The position numbers and the translations under genes were made by a program. A stretch of DNA of 34,715 nucleotides from Gemmatimonadota bacterium (lineage in GTDB: Bacteria; Gemmatimonadota; Gemmatimonadetes; Gemmatimonadales; GWC2-71-9), in the NCBI GenBank assembly GCA_003222155.1, contig QHUU01000095.1:1-34715 (forward strand), written 5' to 3'. The notes beneath the pieces are model-generated. The model was not told the DNA's origin. It ran no database searches and saw only the letters and a list, made by a program, of their open reading frames with translations. Positions 1 to 7,749 of this stretch are shown here, one piece after another (within the stretch, counting starts at the first letter, position 1; each line of letters starts with the position of its first letter).

Positions 1-233
1 CCTCGCTGCGCGACATGGACCTCGGTCTGACCGTTTCGAGTCGGCGCGTCGCGCCCGACCACGCGACAGAGTTTGGCGCGTTCCAGCAGTCCTGGCGCGA
101 CTCGAGCGGCAGACGCATGACGGAGTTCGGCAGGTACGTCGCCTTCCTGCTCCGCCAGGAGGACGGCCGCTGGCGGATGGACCGCTTCTTCGGCTTCGAG
201 GACTCGACTCGGCCGCGCTCAACACGGCCATGA
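1..233 (+). CDS. SnoaL/DUF4440-like protein, C-terminal part (5' end outside window)
   Basis: Only the last ~76 codons are present; the frame is open to the left edge and stops at TGA 231-233. The visible part reads as the end of an NTF2-like fold of the SnoaL/DUF4440 type: a strand with GRYVAFLLRQEDGRWRMDRF is the usual pattern of these small cone-shaped proteins, in which a polar strand is followed by a Trp-containing 'GRW' turn. Members are often secreted proteins of unknown function or small isomerase-like enzymes. No catalytic residue can be judged from the fragment. A second protein of this type lies at 3615-4040. The family assignment is moderately sure and the function is unknown. Confidence 0.55.
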   Translation, partial: SLRDMDLGLTVSSRRVAPDHATEFGAFQQSWRDSSGRRMTEFGRYVAFLLRQEDGRWRMDRFFGFEDSTRPRSTRP

Positions 234-400
234 CTTTGGCGCGGGACGCGCCTGGCCATCATCGAGGTGTGGGACAGCGTGGAAGCACATCAAGCGTCCG
301 TGTCAGCTCTCGGGCAGAGGGGTGGCGGCTTGCGCTCGTCGGTGTGCGCCCGGCAGCTTAAGACAGAAACATCCCGCAACCGCTGGAGGCAGCTCGGACC

Positions 401-691
401 ATGAGTGAACCTGTCTTCATACTGGCGCTGACGATCGCCGCCGCCACGATCGTACTGGTTGCGAAGACGATCGCCGGGGCAGTCGCCGCACGTGGACCCT
501 CGCGATCCGACCTGGCCCAGATCAGGCAGCAATTGGACCAGCACGCCGCCGCGCTGGAAGACGCCCAGACCACGTTGACCAATCAGTCGACGCAGGTCGC
601 GGAGCTGCAAGAACGCCTTGACTTTGCCGAGCGACTGTTGGCCCAAGGCCGAGATCGCTCGGCGTTGGGGGCCGGGGACAAGCGCGAATGA
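401..691 (+). CDS. Small membrane-anchored coiled-coil protein (paralogue 1 of 3)
   Basis: 96 aa. Residues 4-30 form one hydrophobic membrane segment. The rest is polar and helical with heptad spacing (about residues 35-85), ending in the motif LQERLDFAERLLAQ. GGAGG at 385-389 stands 11 nt before the ATG. The same layout and nearly the same C-terminal motif occur at 1352-1597 and 1621-1947, so the three are paralogues. The layout recalls small envelope proteins such as PspB, but I see no sequence reason to assign that family. The stop overlaps the start of the next gene (ATGA, 688-691), which points to co-translation with the barrel-like protein. Function unknown. Confidence 0.75.
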   Translation: MSEPVFILALTIAAATIVLVAKTIAGAVAARGPSRSDLAQIRQQLDQHAAALEDAQTTLTNQSTQVAELQERLDFAERLLAQGRDRSALGAGDKRE

Positions 692-1302
692 GCTTACGCG
701 CCATCCGTTGGGTGGCCCGCCTCGCGATGACCCTCTGTCCGCTCCCGGCAGCAGGCGGGCTCGCGTCGGGGCAGGATAGCCCTCGCGATGCCCGGCTCGA
801 CAGGCTGCCGGTCTCCGTCAGCCTCCCCGTGCTCGTCGGATGGGCTGAGGGGTCTCGGGGGCTCGGCCTCACCACCGGTGTGTCGCTCTCGGTCCGAACC
901 TCAGCCACCGCAGCTGCGGGGATCACGATTCGCTCGTGGCTGGGCGATGTCGGCGCGCAACCTTGCAGCCTCGGTGGCGACTGCTTCTGGCAGCAGGAGA
1001 CGACCGGGCTGGCCTTCCTGGCTCACGCGGATCTGTATCCTTTCAGGAAACGCCTTCTCTTCTTTCGCGCAGCCGGGGGGATCTCGTGGCTGCGCGAGCG
1101 CGAGGCCCAAGGGACCGTCATCCACGAGGCGCGTTCCTGGCCGTTCACGCTCCTTGCCGCCGTCGGCTGGGACGCGCGCCTCACGAATCATGTATACGCG
1201 ACGCCGCTGCTCGAGCTGCTCGCCACCGCGCGCCACGAACCCGCGCCACGCTCCAGCCCGCCGTGGTTCGTGCAGACCGGGGTAGCATTGACGGTGCGAT
1301 GA
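688..1302 (+). CDS. Exported hypothetical protein, possible outer-membrane beta-barrel
   Basis: 204 aa. The N-terminus has basic residues and a hydrophobic stretch ending near GGLASGQD (about residue 29), consistent with a Sec signal peptide. The mature part alternates polar and hydrophobic residues in short strands rich in Gly and aromatics (LPVSVSLPVLVGWAEG, LTTGVSLSVRTSA, ALTVR at the end), as in small outer-membrane barrels. Two Cys (in QPCSLGGDCF) could form a disulfide. The start overlaps the previous stop as ATGA. No named family is recognised; the barrel reading is an inference from strand periodicity. Confidence 0.6.
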   Translation: MSLRAIRWVARLAMTLCPLPAAGGLASGQDSPRDARLDRLPVSVSLPVLVGWAEGSRGLGLTTGVSLSVRTSATAAAGITIRSWLGDVGAQPCSLGGDCFWQQETTGLAFLAHADLYPFRKRLLFFRAAGGISWLREREAQGTVIHEARSWPFTLLAAVGWDARLTNHVYATPLLELLATARHEPAPRSSPPWFVQTGVALTVR

Positions 1303-1309
1303 GCGTGCG

Positions 1310-1318
1310 CAGCTTAAG
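1310..1318 (+). repeat. CAGCTTAAG motif, copy 2 of 3
   Basis: The nine bases CAGCTTAAG occur at 354-362, 1310-1318 and 7737-7745, each time in the short gap before a + strand gene (38, 33 and 4 nt before the start codons). A 9-mer is expected well under once per strand in a window of this size, so the placement looks non-random. It could be a promoter element or a protein site; no function is known to me. Confidence 0.3.
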
Positions 1319-1351
1319 GGCGGTGTCACAGCGATTCAGGAGGAAGGCGAC

Positions 1352-1597
1352 ATGAACCCTGACTTTCTTGTCCCACTCATACCCATCGTAGCGATCGTTG
1401 CGTTCGCGGTGGTCAGGATCGCTCGGCTGCGTGCCACCCGTCCCGAATCAGCATCGGCCGACGTCGCCGCGCGGCTCGAGGCACTGGAACGTGGTGTCGA
1501 GGGCCTCCAACAGGAGCTGGCGGAAACACACGAGCGACTCGACTTCGCCGAGCGTTTGCTCAGCAAGGCGCGGGAAGAGCGGCGGATCGGCAGCTAG
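1352..1597 (+). CDS. Small membrane-anchored coiled-coil protein (paralogue 2 of 3)
   Basis: 81 aa. One N-terminal membrane helix (residues 5-26, VPLIPIVAIVAFAVVRIA) is followed by a charged linker and a coiled coil (about 38-75) ending with HERLDFAERLLSKAREE. The start is firmly set by a near-perfect Shine-Dalgarno, AGGAGGAAGG at 1338-1347. It is the shortest of the three paralogues at 401, 1352 and 1621. They could self-associate through the shared C-terminal helix, but this is inferred. A CAGCTTAAG motif lies 33 nt upstream of the start codon. Confidence 0.75.
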   Translation: MNPDFLVPLIPIVAIVAFAVVRIARLRATRPESASADVAARLEALERGVEGLQQELAETHERLDFAERLLSKAREERRIGS

Positions 1598-1620
1598 CGG
1601 GTAGATCACCGGGCCGTCCC

Positions 1621-1947
1621 ATGACCTTCAAGGCCTCGACGTGGTACCCGATCGCCGTTGTGCTGAGCGTCATCAACCTGCTCGGAGCCGCGTTCGCGGT
1701 CGGGCGAGCCGAGCCTTCGCATGCCGCGGTCCACGCGTCGCTGGCGCTGGCGTTCGTGTTGTGGGCTCGGGGCCTGCGGCAGCGTCGCGGCGGGAGCGAG
1801 GTCCAGGTTCAGGCCCGGCTCGAGGCCCTCGAAGCCGATGTGGGCAGGCTCGGGCAGGAGCTGAGCGAGGTGCAGGAGCGCCTGGACTTCACCGAACGGG
1901 TGCTGGCGCAGGCACGGGAAACGGATCGACTGGGCCCGGAGCGCTAG
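1621..1947 (+). CDS. Small two-helix membrane protein with coiled coil (paralogue 3 of 3)
   Basis: 108 aa. Two hydrophobic segments (about residues 9-28 and 36-52) put both ends on the same side of the membrane. A coiled coil follows (about 62-100) with the signature VQERLDFTERVLAQARE shared with the proteins at 401 and 1352. Compared with its paralogues it has one extra membrane helix. It lies 23 nt after the previous stop and 19 nt before the next start, as in an operon. Function unknown; the family relation is read directly from the shared motif. Confidence 0.7.
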   Translation: MTFKASTWYPIAVVLSVINLLGAAFAVGRAEPSHAAVHASLALAFVLWARGLRQRRGGSEVQVQARLEALEADVGRLGQELSEVQERLDFTERVLAQARETDRLGPER

Positions 1948-1966
1948 GGTCTGATCAGGAGGCACC

Positions 1967-2401
1967 ATGATATCACATTCCGGGATCGCTCTCGCTCTCT
2001 CAGCCTGCATCATCCCCACCGTCGCACGCTCGAGTAGCGCACAAGCGCGCGACACGGTCCGTGCCCGCCTCGCTCGGCCCGTGGTGGCCGTCATTCGCAC
2101 TCGCACGGTCATCGCCGTCGGCGACACGGCGCAGCTGGCGCCGCAGTTTGGCGCGATCCGCGCTGCCGTCGACAGCCTCGGCTTCGCTCTTCAGGCGTTC
2201 GCGCGACCGGCACGGCAGGTGGTGGACCAGGCACATCACGCCATCTATTTCGTTTCCAGCGACCTTGTACTCGGCTATGTCATCATCGTGCCCGGACGCC
2301 GCCCGGTCGCTGTGTACGGTCCGGTCAGCCCGGACTCCCTCCGCGCTCGCGTGTTGGCATATCTCCGAATCAACCGTGAGCTGGAGACCGGGGGACCATA
2401 G
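1967..2401 (+). CDS. Exported hypothetical protein
   Basis: 144 aa. A signal peptide is likely (hydrophobic residues 6-20, small residues before QARDT near 27). AGGAGG at 1956-1961 sets the ATG. The mature part is a short alpha/beta protein with the strand AIYFVSSDLVLGYVIIVPGRRP and a final helix SLRARVLAYLRINREL. No Cys, metal motif or repeat is visible and I recognise no family. Its place in the run of small envelope genes suggests an extracytoplasmic location. Confidence 0.6.
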   Translation: MISHSGIALALSACIIPTVARSSSAQARDTVRARLARPVVAVIRTRTVIAVGDTAQLAPQFGAIRAAVDSLGFALQAFARPARQVVDQAHHAIYFVSSDLVLGYVIIVPGRRPVAVYGPVSPDSLRARVLAYLRINRELETGGP

Positions 2402-2417
2402 AGGCGCGCCGCCCTGC

Positions 2418-2684
2418 ATGATCGTCCGCCTGGTCGCGCCAACAGCGGTTTTTTTCCCCTGCGGCATCGCCGCCGCGGTGGCCGTCACGCATTTGAACAC
2501 TCTCCCCGCGTTCGTCGTGATTGCGCCCGGCTACATGGTCCAGGCGTGGCTGTTCGAGACCCACCGAGCGCTTGGCGGGTTCGGCTATCAGGTGACCATG
2601 GTCGGGGTGTCCGCGCTGGTGTGGACGCTGATCATCTTCAGCCTGGCTAGTGCAGTCCGGCTGCTGCGACGTCTGGTGCGATAG
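2418..2684 (+). CDS. Small integral membrane protein
   Basis: 88 aa, starting at the ATG at 2418. The upstream part of this open frame overlaps the previous gene and lacks coding character. Three hydrophobic stretches are visible (about residues 3-24, 30-46 and 59-80), followed by a basic end RLLRRLVR. The reading frame stops at TAG 2682-2684, inside the ribosome-binding site of the next gene. No known family is recognised and no strong Shine-Dalgarno precedes it, so the exact start is less certain than the gene. Confidence 0.5.
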   Translation: MIVRLVAPTAVFFPCGIAAAVAVTHLNTLPAFVVIAPGYMVQAWLFETHRALGGFGYQVTMVGVSALVWTLIIFSLASAVRLLRRLVR

Positions 2685-2694
2685 GAGGGTTCCT

Positions 2695-3618
2695 ACGTTC
2701 GTTCTTGCCCGCGCCGTGACCTACGCCATGCTGTTTGTCGGCCTGCTGCTGGTCTTCTTCCCGAGGCGCATCCTCCAATCGTCCGGCATGGTCCCGCCCA
2801 CCACGCTGGGCCTCCTGGAGGTCGTCGGAGTTCTGCTCGGCACCGCCGGTGCCGCCCTCGCGCTCTGGTGCATCCTGACGTTCGTGCTTGTCGGCAAGGG
2901 CACGCCCGCCCCGTTCGATCCGCCGCGTCGGCTCGTGGTCGCCGGACCCTATCGCTACGTTCGCAATCCGATGTACATCGGGGCGGGGCTCGGGCTGGCC
3001 GGAGCGGCGATGGTCTACGGCTCGCTGCCGCTGCTCGGCTACGTGGGCTTGTTCCTCCTCGCTGCGCACGCGTTCGTCGTCCTCTATGAGGAGCCGACCC
3101 TGACGCGGCTGTTCGGGGAGCAGTACCGGGCGTACCAGGCGAGCGTGCGGCGATGGCTGCCGCGCTTCTCGGTGATGGACAGGCCAGATCAACGGTGGCT
3201 GCGGGCGGTGCTCCTCCTGGGTGTCCTGTACCTCGTCGTCGGCGCCACCTTCGCGACGCTCGCCGGTCGATCTGGGTCCGGTCAGATGCGAGTCGCGTGG
3301 CGGCTCGCCGCCTGGGTTGTGAGCGCGGCCGCGTTCGCGGCTCACATAGGCTACGAGCACGTTCGATTACGTCACTCGCCTCGTAGGACAGCCGTGCACG
3401 CCGCCATGGCGGTCGCGCTCGGGGCCTTCGCTCTTGCGGTCGCGGCGAACGTCCACGGACACGCGGCCGCCTCCCACAACCAGCGCGGCCTCGCCCTCGC
3501 CCTGGTGGCTTGGCCCGCCCTGTCCGGATTGCCGGCGTTTGTCGTCGCGCTGGCTGCAGGCAGCGGGCTTGCTCTCATCCGGCGGCGGGTTACGCGGGGC
3601 GCAGGAGGCCACTCATGA
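2695..3618 (+). CDS. ICMT/PEMT-like membrane methyltransferase with extra C-terminal membrane domain
   Basis: About 307 aa. The motif PYRYVRNPMYIGAGL and the later YEEPTLTRLFGEQYRAY are typical of the isoprenylcysteine carboxyl methyltransferase / phospholipid methyltransferase superfamily, which uses SAM inside the membrane. Normal members end near SVRRWLPR; here about 140 more residues with further membrane helices follow, ending GLALIRRRV. The start is odd: AGGAGGG at 2683-2689 is well spaced for an ACG codon at 2695. The nearest standard codons are GTG 2716 (too far from it) and GTG 2650 (upstream of it). I place the start at ACG, but 2716 and 2650 remain possible. The stop overlaps the next ATG (ATGA). 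The substrate cannot be told. Confidence 0.7.
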   Translation, partial: TFVLARAVTYAMLFVGLLLVFFPRRILQSSGMVPPTTLGLLEVVGVLLGTAGAALALWCILTFVLVGKGTPAPFDPPRRLVVAGPYRYVRNPMYIGAGLGLAGAAMVYGSLPLLGYVGLFLLAAHAFVVLYEEPTLTRLFGEQYRAYQASVRRWLPRFSVMDRPDQRWLRAVLLLGVLYLVVGATFATLAGRSGSGQMRVAWRLAAWVVSAAAFAAHIGYEHVRLRHSPRRTAVHAAMAVALGAFALAVAANVHGHAAASHNQRGLALALVAWPALSGLPAFVVALAAGSGLALIRRRVTRGAGGHS

Positions 3619-4040
3619 TCGTTGCTTTCGCCGTGGTGCTGTTCGCGACCGCCGCACCGCAAGATACCGAGCCCCGCGTTCTCCTGCGGTTGGAGGATGA
3701 GTGGGCGCTCGCGCTGATTCATCGTGACGCCGGGGTGTTTCGACGCCTCCTGGCGGATCGGTTCATCTACACCGAGGACGACCGCACCATGAGTCGGGAC
3801 GATGTGTTGCACGAGATCGTCGCCGGAGCGGATACGGTCAAGACGGCGCACAACGAAGACATGCGCGTCCACCGCTTTGGAGCGACGGCCGTCGTCACGG
3901 GCTGGCTGGTGGTCGCGGGCCTTGGGCCCAGTGGACCCTTCGATCGCCGGTACCGGTTCACGGATACGTGGGTCAGGCGGGGCGGGCGATGGCAGATCGT
4001 CGCGGCGCACGATTACCTCGTTCCGGCACCACACCGGTAG
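3615..4040 (+). CDS. Secreted SnoaL/DUF4440-like protein
   Basis: 141 aa. A signal-like N-terminus (MIVAFAVVLFATAAPQD) is followed by the NTF2-like pattern: an opening helix EPRVLLRLEDEWALALIHRD, then FRRLLADRFIYTEDDRTMSRDDVL, and the closing strand WVRRGGRWQIVAAHDYLV. These are hallmarks of DUF4440. AGGAGG at 3603-3608 and the ATGA overlap with the methyltransferase gene define the start. Family members are small proteins whose ligands are mostly unknown. The N-terminal export signal suggests a periplasmic role. Confidence 0.75.
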   Translation: MIVAFAVVLFATAAPQDTEPRVLLRLEDEWALALIHRDAGVFRRLLADRFIYTEDDRTMSRDDVLHEIVAGADTVKTAHNEDMRVHRFGATAVVTGWLVVAGLGPSGPFDRRYRFTDTWVRRGGRWQIVAAHDYLVPAPHR

Positions 4041-4043
4041 CGT

Positions 4044-4529
4044 GTGAAGCACAGCCAGTTCCGCGCCAGCGGCGTGCGCCTCTCCGTGGTGAGTCCCGAC
4101 AGTCCGGCGGCGCAGTATTGTCTCGAACGCTACTTCGAGGAACTCGCGGCCCGGTTCGAATCCGGCTACGATCCCGCGCTCGGCATATCGGCCACGCCCG
4201 CGGAGCTGACGCCGCCGCAGGGCTACTTCGTGGTGGCCACGCTGGACGAAGAGCCAATCGGGTGCGGCGCACTGAAGTGTCACGCGGCCCATGGCGAGAT
4301 CAAGCGCATGTGGGTCGCAAAGTCGGCCCGTGGTCTCGGCCTCGGAGCCCGGATCCTGCTTCATCTGGAAGACCTCGCGCGACAACGGCGCCTTCCGCTG
4401 CTCCGGCTGGAAACCAACAAGGCTCTCACCGAGGCGCAGGCCCTCTACCGGCGGCATGGCTTCCGCGAAGTCCCGGCGTTCAACGACGAGCCATACGCGC
4501 AGCACTGGTTCGAAAAGGCATTAGCTTAG
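4044..4529 (+). CDS. GNAT-family N-acetyltransferase
   Basis: 161 aa with a GTG start 3 nt after the previous stop. The GNAT core is clear. Motif A at about residues 86-110 (EIKRMWVAKSARGLGLGARIL) contains the acetyl-CoA pyrophosphate loop R-G-L-G-L-G. Motif B follows as LETNKALTEAQALYRRHGFREV, ending in the usual PAFNDEPYAQHWFEK. Members move an acetyl group from acetyl-CoA to an amine; the acceptor cannot be predicted. The pattern is close to the MarR-linked or stand-alone GNATs common in soil bacteria. Confidence 0.85.
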   Translation: MKHSQFRASGVRLSVVSPDSPAAQYCLERYFEELAARFESGYDPALGISATPAELTPPQGYFVVATLDEEPIGCGALKCHAAHGEIKRMWVAKSARGLGLGARILLHLEDLARQRRLPLLRLETNKALTEAQALYRRHGFREVPAFNDEPYAQHWFEKALA

Positions 4530-4570
4530 GTGCGGTCCGTGAGGCACGTGCTCTTCCCCGGGAGGATCGC

Positions 4571-5023
4571 ATGACCGTACCGTTGCTCCGTGTTTCGCTC
4601 GTGACCTCGTCGCTGGCGGCGTGCGTTGCCGCGGCGCTCGCCGCTCAAGCGCCCGTCGATACCGCGGCGACCATCCGGACCGCCGACACGGCCGCGCATG
4701 CCTGGCTCGCCCTCGTCGACAAAGGCGAGATCGCCAAGAGCTGGGACGAAGCGGCCCTCTCCTTTCAGCTCGGCGTCACCAAGACCAAGTGGACGCAGCT
4801 CGTCGTGAGCGCGCGCGCGCCCTTCGAGCCGTTCGGGGCACGGCATCAGATCATGGCGCGATACACGACGGATCCTCCCAATGCGCCACCCGGCCGGTAT
4901 GTCCTGCTGCAATACAAGACGGACGTCTCGGGCGGTCGCCAGGTGGTGGAGACGGTGATCCCGACCCTCGACGGGACGCGGGGGTGGCGGGTTGCCGGGT
5001 ACTACGTCCGGTTGGAGCAGTGA
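4571..5023 (+). CDS. Secreted DUF4019-family protein
   Basis: 150 aa. A signal peptide (hydrophobic residues 4-24, then AAQAP) precedes the domain. The stretches ALVDKGEIAKSWDEAA, PFGARHQIMARYT and GRYVLLQYKTDVSGGRQVVE, with the closing RGWRVAGYYVR, match the DUF4019 pattern of a small cystatin-like exported domain of unknown function. GGGAGGA at 4560-4566 stands before the ATG. The next gene starts 15 nt downstream, so the two may be co-transcribed. Confidence 0.75.
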   Translation: MTVPLLRVSLVTSSLAACVAAALAAQAPVDTAATIRTADTAAHAWLALVDKGEIAKSWDEAALSFQLGVTKTKWTQLVVSARAPFEPFGARHQIMARYTTDPPNAPPGRYVLLQYKTDVSGGRQVVETVIPTLDGTRGWRVAGYYVRLEQ

Positions 5024-5037
5024 ACGGCGGCCGTCCC

Positions 5038-6144
5038 ATGGCCGCGGTGAAAATCGGGATCATCGGCTCCCGCTTTCAGGCGGATTGCATCGCGGGGGCC
5101 GTCAAAGCCACGGCGGACGACGCGGAGGTCGTCGCCGTGGCGTCGCCCACGCCCGGACACGCCGCAAGCTTCGCGCAGCGGCACGGTATCCCTCACCCCT
5201 ATACGGATTACCGGGAGCTGCTGCGCGATCCCGCCGTCGAAATGATCTCGATCACGGCCCCCAATCGTCTGCACGCGCAGATCGCGATCGACGCTGCCAG
5301 GGCAGGGAAGCACGTGGTGTGCGAGAAGCCCCTGTGCCTGACGCTCGAGGAAGCCGACGGGATGATCGAGGCGTGCCGCCGGGCGGGCGTACTGCTGCTC
5401 TATGCCGAAGAGCTGTTCTTCGCGCCGAAATACGCGAAGGCGAAACAGCTGGCGGACGAAGGTGCATTCGGGCGCGTGCACCTGGTGAAGCAGGGTGAGA
5501 AGCATTCGGGTCCGCACTCGGACTGGTTCTGGGACGTGGAGCAGTCGGGCGGCGGCGCGGTCATGGACCTGGGGTGCCACGGCATTGCGTTCTGCTGGTG
5601 GTTCCTCGGCAAGCGGAAGGTCAAGAGCGTCTACTCTCACATGACGACGCAGGTACACCACGGGCGCACCCAGGGCGAGGATGAGGCCGTCACGATCATC
5701 GAATTCGAACACGGCGCCGTCGGTGTGGTCGAGAGCAGCTGGAACCGGCCCGGCGGCATGGACGACTGCATCGAGGTGTTCGGCGACAAGGGGCAGACCT
5801 ACGCCGACCTGCTCATGGGGAACGCGCTCCCGACGTACTCGGAAACAGGGTTCGGGTATGCCGTCGAGAAGGCCGCGACGACCAGGGGCTGGACCTATCC
5901 CGTGTTCGAGGAGCACTGGAACTACGGCTTCCCGCAGGAGATGCGCCACTTCGCCCGGTGTGTGCGCGGCAAGGAGACGCCGATTTCGGACGGCGAGACC
6001 GGGCGCGTGGTGCAGGAGGTCCTCTATGCCGCGTACGCGTCCGCCGGCCTGGGGCGAAAAGTCATGCTGCCGTTCCGCCCGCAAGGCATCGCGAAGCCGA
6101 TCGACCTCTGGAAGATGCCGGAACGCGCCCAGGCGGCGCTCTGA
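5038..6144 (+). CDS. Gfo/Idh/MocA-family NAD(P)-dependent oxidoreductase
   Basis: 368 aa. An N-terminal Rossmann fold (residues 4-120) starts with VKIGIIGSRFQADCI. The family motif EKP is at 96-98 (CEKPLCLTLEEADGMI), holding the usual catalytic or cofactor-contacting lysine. The C-terminal alpha/beta sheet domain carries GGGAVMDLGCHGIAF and a His in HWNYGF. Members oxidise or reduce sugars, inositols or amino-sugars with NAD(P). The usual GxGxxG loop is changed to G-S-R-F-Q-A, as seen in some subgroups. The neighbouring permease gene (24 nt away) suggests uptake and catabolism of one substrate, which cannot be named. Confidence 0.88.
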   Translation: MAAVKIGIIGSRFQADCIAGAVKATADDAEVVAVASPTPGHAASFAQRHGIPHPYTDYRELLRDPAVEMISITAPNRLHAQIAIDAARAGKHVVCEKPLCLTLEEADGMIEACRRAGVLLLYAEELFFAPKYAKAKQLADEGAFGRVHLVKQGEKHSGPHSDWFWDVEQSGGGAVMDLGCHGIAFCWWFLGKRKVKSVYSHMTTQVHHGRTQGEDEAVTIIEFEHGAVGVVESSWNRPGGMDDCIEVFGDKGQTYADLLMGNALPTYSETGFGYAVEKAATTRGWTYPVFEEHWNYGFPQEMRHFARCVRGKETPISDGETGRVVQEVLYAAYASAGLGRKVMLPFRPQGIAKPIDLWKMPERAQAAL

Positions 6145-6167
6145 CCCGAACCCCCGGGCCGTCTCCG

Positions 6168-7520
6168 ATGCTGCGCCGGTTCGGCCTGCTGCACGCCACG
6201 GCGCTCAACATGACGAACATGATCGGGATCGGACCGTTCATCACGATCCCGCTCCTCATGTCGGCGCTGGGCGGTCCGCAGGCCATGCTCGGCTGGGTCG
6301 TGGCGCTGGTGATCGTCGTGTGCGACGGCATGGTCTGGAGCGAGCTGGGGGCGGCGCTGCCGGGATCGGGCGGCTCGTTCGGGTATCTGCGCCGGGGCTA
6401 CGGCGCGGACAAGGTCGGCCGCCTGATGGGGTTTCTCTTCGTCTGGCAGTTCGTGCTCAGTGGCCCTCTCGAGATCGCGTCCGGATACATCGGCTTTTCG
6501 CAATACCTCGGCTACCTCTGGAAGGGGATCACGCAGCGCCAGACGATGCTCGTCGTGACGATGATCGGGCTCGCGAACTTGGCACTCCTGTACCGGCGGA
6601 TCACGTCGATCGCGACCATCACCGTCACACTGTGGATGGGCACGCTCGTCACCGTGATCGTGGTCGTCGTGACCGGAGCCCGGCACTTCGATCCGCGGGT
6701 GGCCTTCGACTTTCCGCCGGGCGCGTTCACGTTCTCTTTGGGCTTTCTCCTGGGCCTGGGTGCCGCGTCGCGCATCGGCGTGTACGACTACCTGGGCTAC
6801 TATGATGTCTGCTACATCGGCGACGAAGTCCAGAATCCCGGCCGGGTGATCCCGCGGTCGATTCTCCTCAGCACCGCCCTGGTGGCGGCGATCTACCTCG
6901 CGATCAATCTGTCGATCATCGGCGTCGTCCCATGGCGGGACTTTGTCCCGGCGGCGTCACACGCGCAGTCCGGCTTCGTGGTGTCCGTCTTCATGGAACG
7001 GACATACGGTCCGGGCGTCGCGACGCTGTTCACGGCTATGATCCTGTGGACGGCATTCGGCTCGGTGTTCGCCCTGTTGCTGGGGTACTCGCGCGTGCCG
7101 TATGCGGCGGCGAAGGACGGCTACTTCTTCAAGGTGTTCGCCCGGCTGCACCCGTCCCAGGGATTTCCCAACGTCTCGCTCGTGGTACTGGGCGTCCTCT
7201 CGATCGTCGCCGGGTTCGTGTCGCTGGGCATGGTGATCGATGCGTTGATCACAACCAGGATTCTGGTCCAGTTCATCGGGCAGATCGGGGCGGTGACGTT
7301 GCTGCGCCGGCGAGCGCCGGACCTGCCGAGGCCGTATCGGATGTGGCTCTATCCCGTGCCAAGCCTCGTCGCGTTGCTGGGATGGATCTTCATCTTTGCC
7401 ACCACGCCGCCCGCGGTGATCGCGTTTGGACTGGGCGCGCTGCTGCTGGGCGTCGTGTGTTTCGTCGCATGGTCGTGGACAGGACGCACCTGGCCGTTCG
7501 CGGCACGGCAGCTCGTCTGA
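6168..7520 (+). CDS. APC-superfamily amino acid permease
   Basis: 450 aa with about 12 hydrophobic segments. The N-terminal signature LNMTNMIGIGPFITIPLLM is the substrate-binding first helix of APC/LeuT-fold permeases (unwound GIGPF segment). GSGGSFGYLRRGYG and YIGDEVQNPGRVIPRSI are further family marks. The ATG at 6168 is the first start consistent with this helix; upstream the frame runs inside the oxidoreductase gene. It probably imports an amino acid or amine by cation symport. The tight position after the oxidoreductase suggests a shared transcript. Confidence 0.85.
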   Translation: MLRRFGLLHATALNMTNMIGIGPFITIPLLMSALGGPQAMLGWVVALVIVVCDGMVWSELGAALPGSGGSFGYLRRGYGADKVGRLMGFLFVWQFVLSGPLEIASGYIGFSQYLGYLWKGITQRQTMLVVTMIGLANLALLYRRITSIATITVTLWMGTLVTVIVVVVTGARHFDPRVAFDFPPGAFTFSLGFLLGLGAASRIGVYDYLGYYDVCYIGDEVQNPGRVIPRSILLSTALVAAIYLAINLSIIGVVPWRDFVPAASHAQSGFVVSVFMERTYGPGVATLFTAMILWTAFGSVFALLLGYSRVPYAAAKDGYFFKVFARLHPSQGFPNVSLVVLGVLSIVAGFVSLGMVIDALITTRILVQFIGQIGAVTLLRRRAPDLPRPYRMWLYPVPSLVALLGWIFIFATTPPAVIAFGLGALLLGVVCFVAWSWTGRTWPFAARQLV

Positions 7521-7536
7521 CCCGAGGGAGAAACCG

Positions 7537-7707
7537 ATGAAAGCCTACCTGCTGGTCACCGGCATTCTGTTCGCCGTCATCGTCGTCGCGCACGTTTGGG
7601 AGGTCCTCGACCGGCGACGCGCTTTTGCGAGTGACATCCTCGTGCTCGCCGTGAGCGCCGGGCTCAGCGTGTGGGCGTGGCGTCTGTCGCGGAAAGGTGC
7701 CGGCTGA
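7537..7707 (+). CDS. Small two-helix membrane protein
   Basis: 56 aa. Two membrane helices (residues 3-21 and 33-50) are joined by the charged loop WEVLDRRRAFAS, with the basic end RLSRKGAG. GAGGGAGAAA at 7523-7532 provides a ribosome-binding site. The layout is like widespread short hypothetical membrane proteins in soil genomes. It follows the permease by 16 nt. Function unknown. Confidence 0.6.
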   Translation: MKAYLLVTGILFAVIVVAHVWEVLDRRRAFASDILVLAVSAGLSVWAWRLSRKGAG

Positions 7708-7749
7708 CGTGGTCTTGCGCCGGCCGAGTAATCGTTCAGCTTAAGCAGC

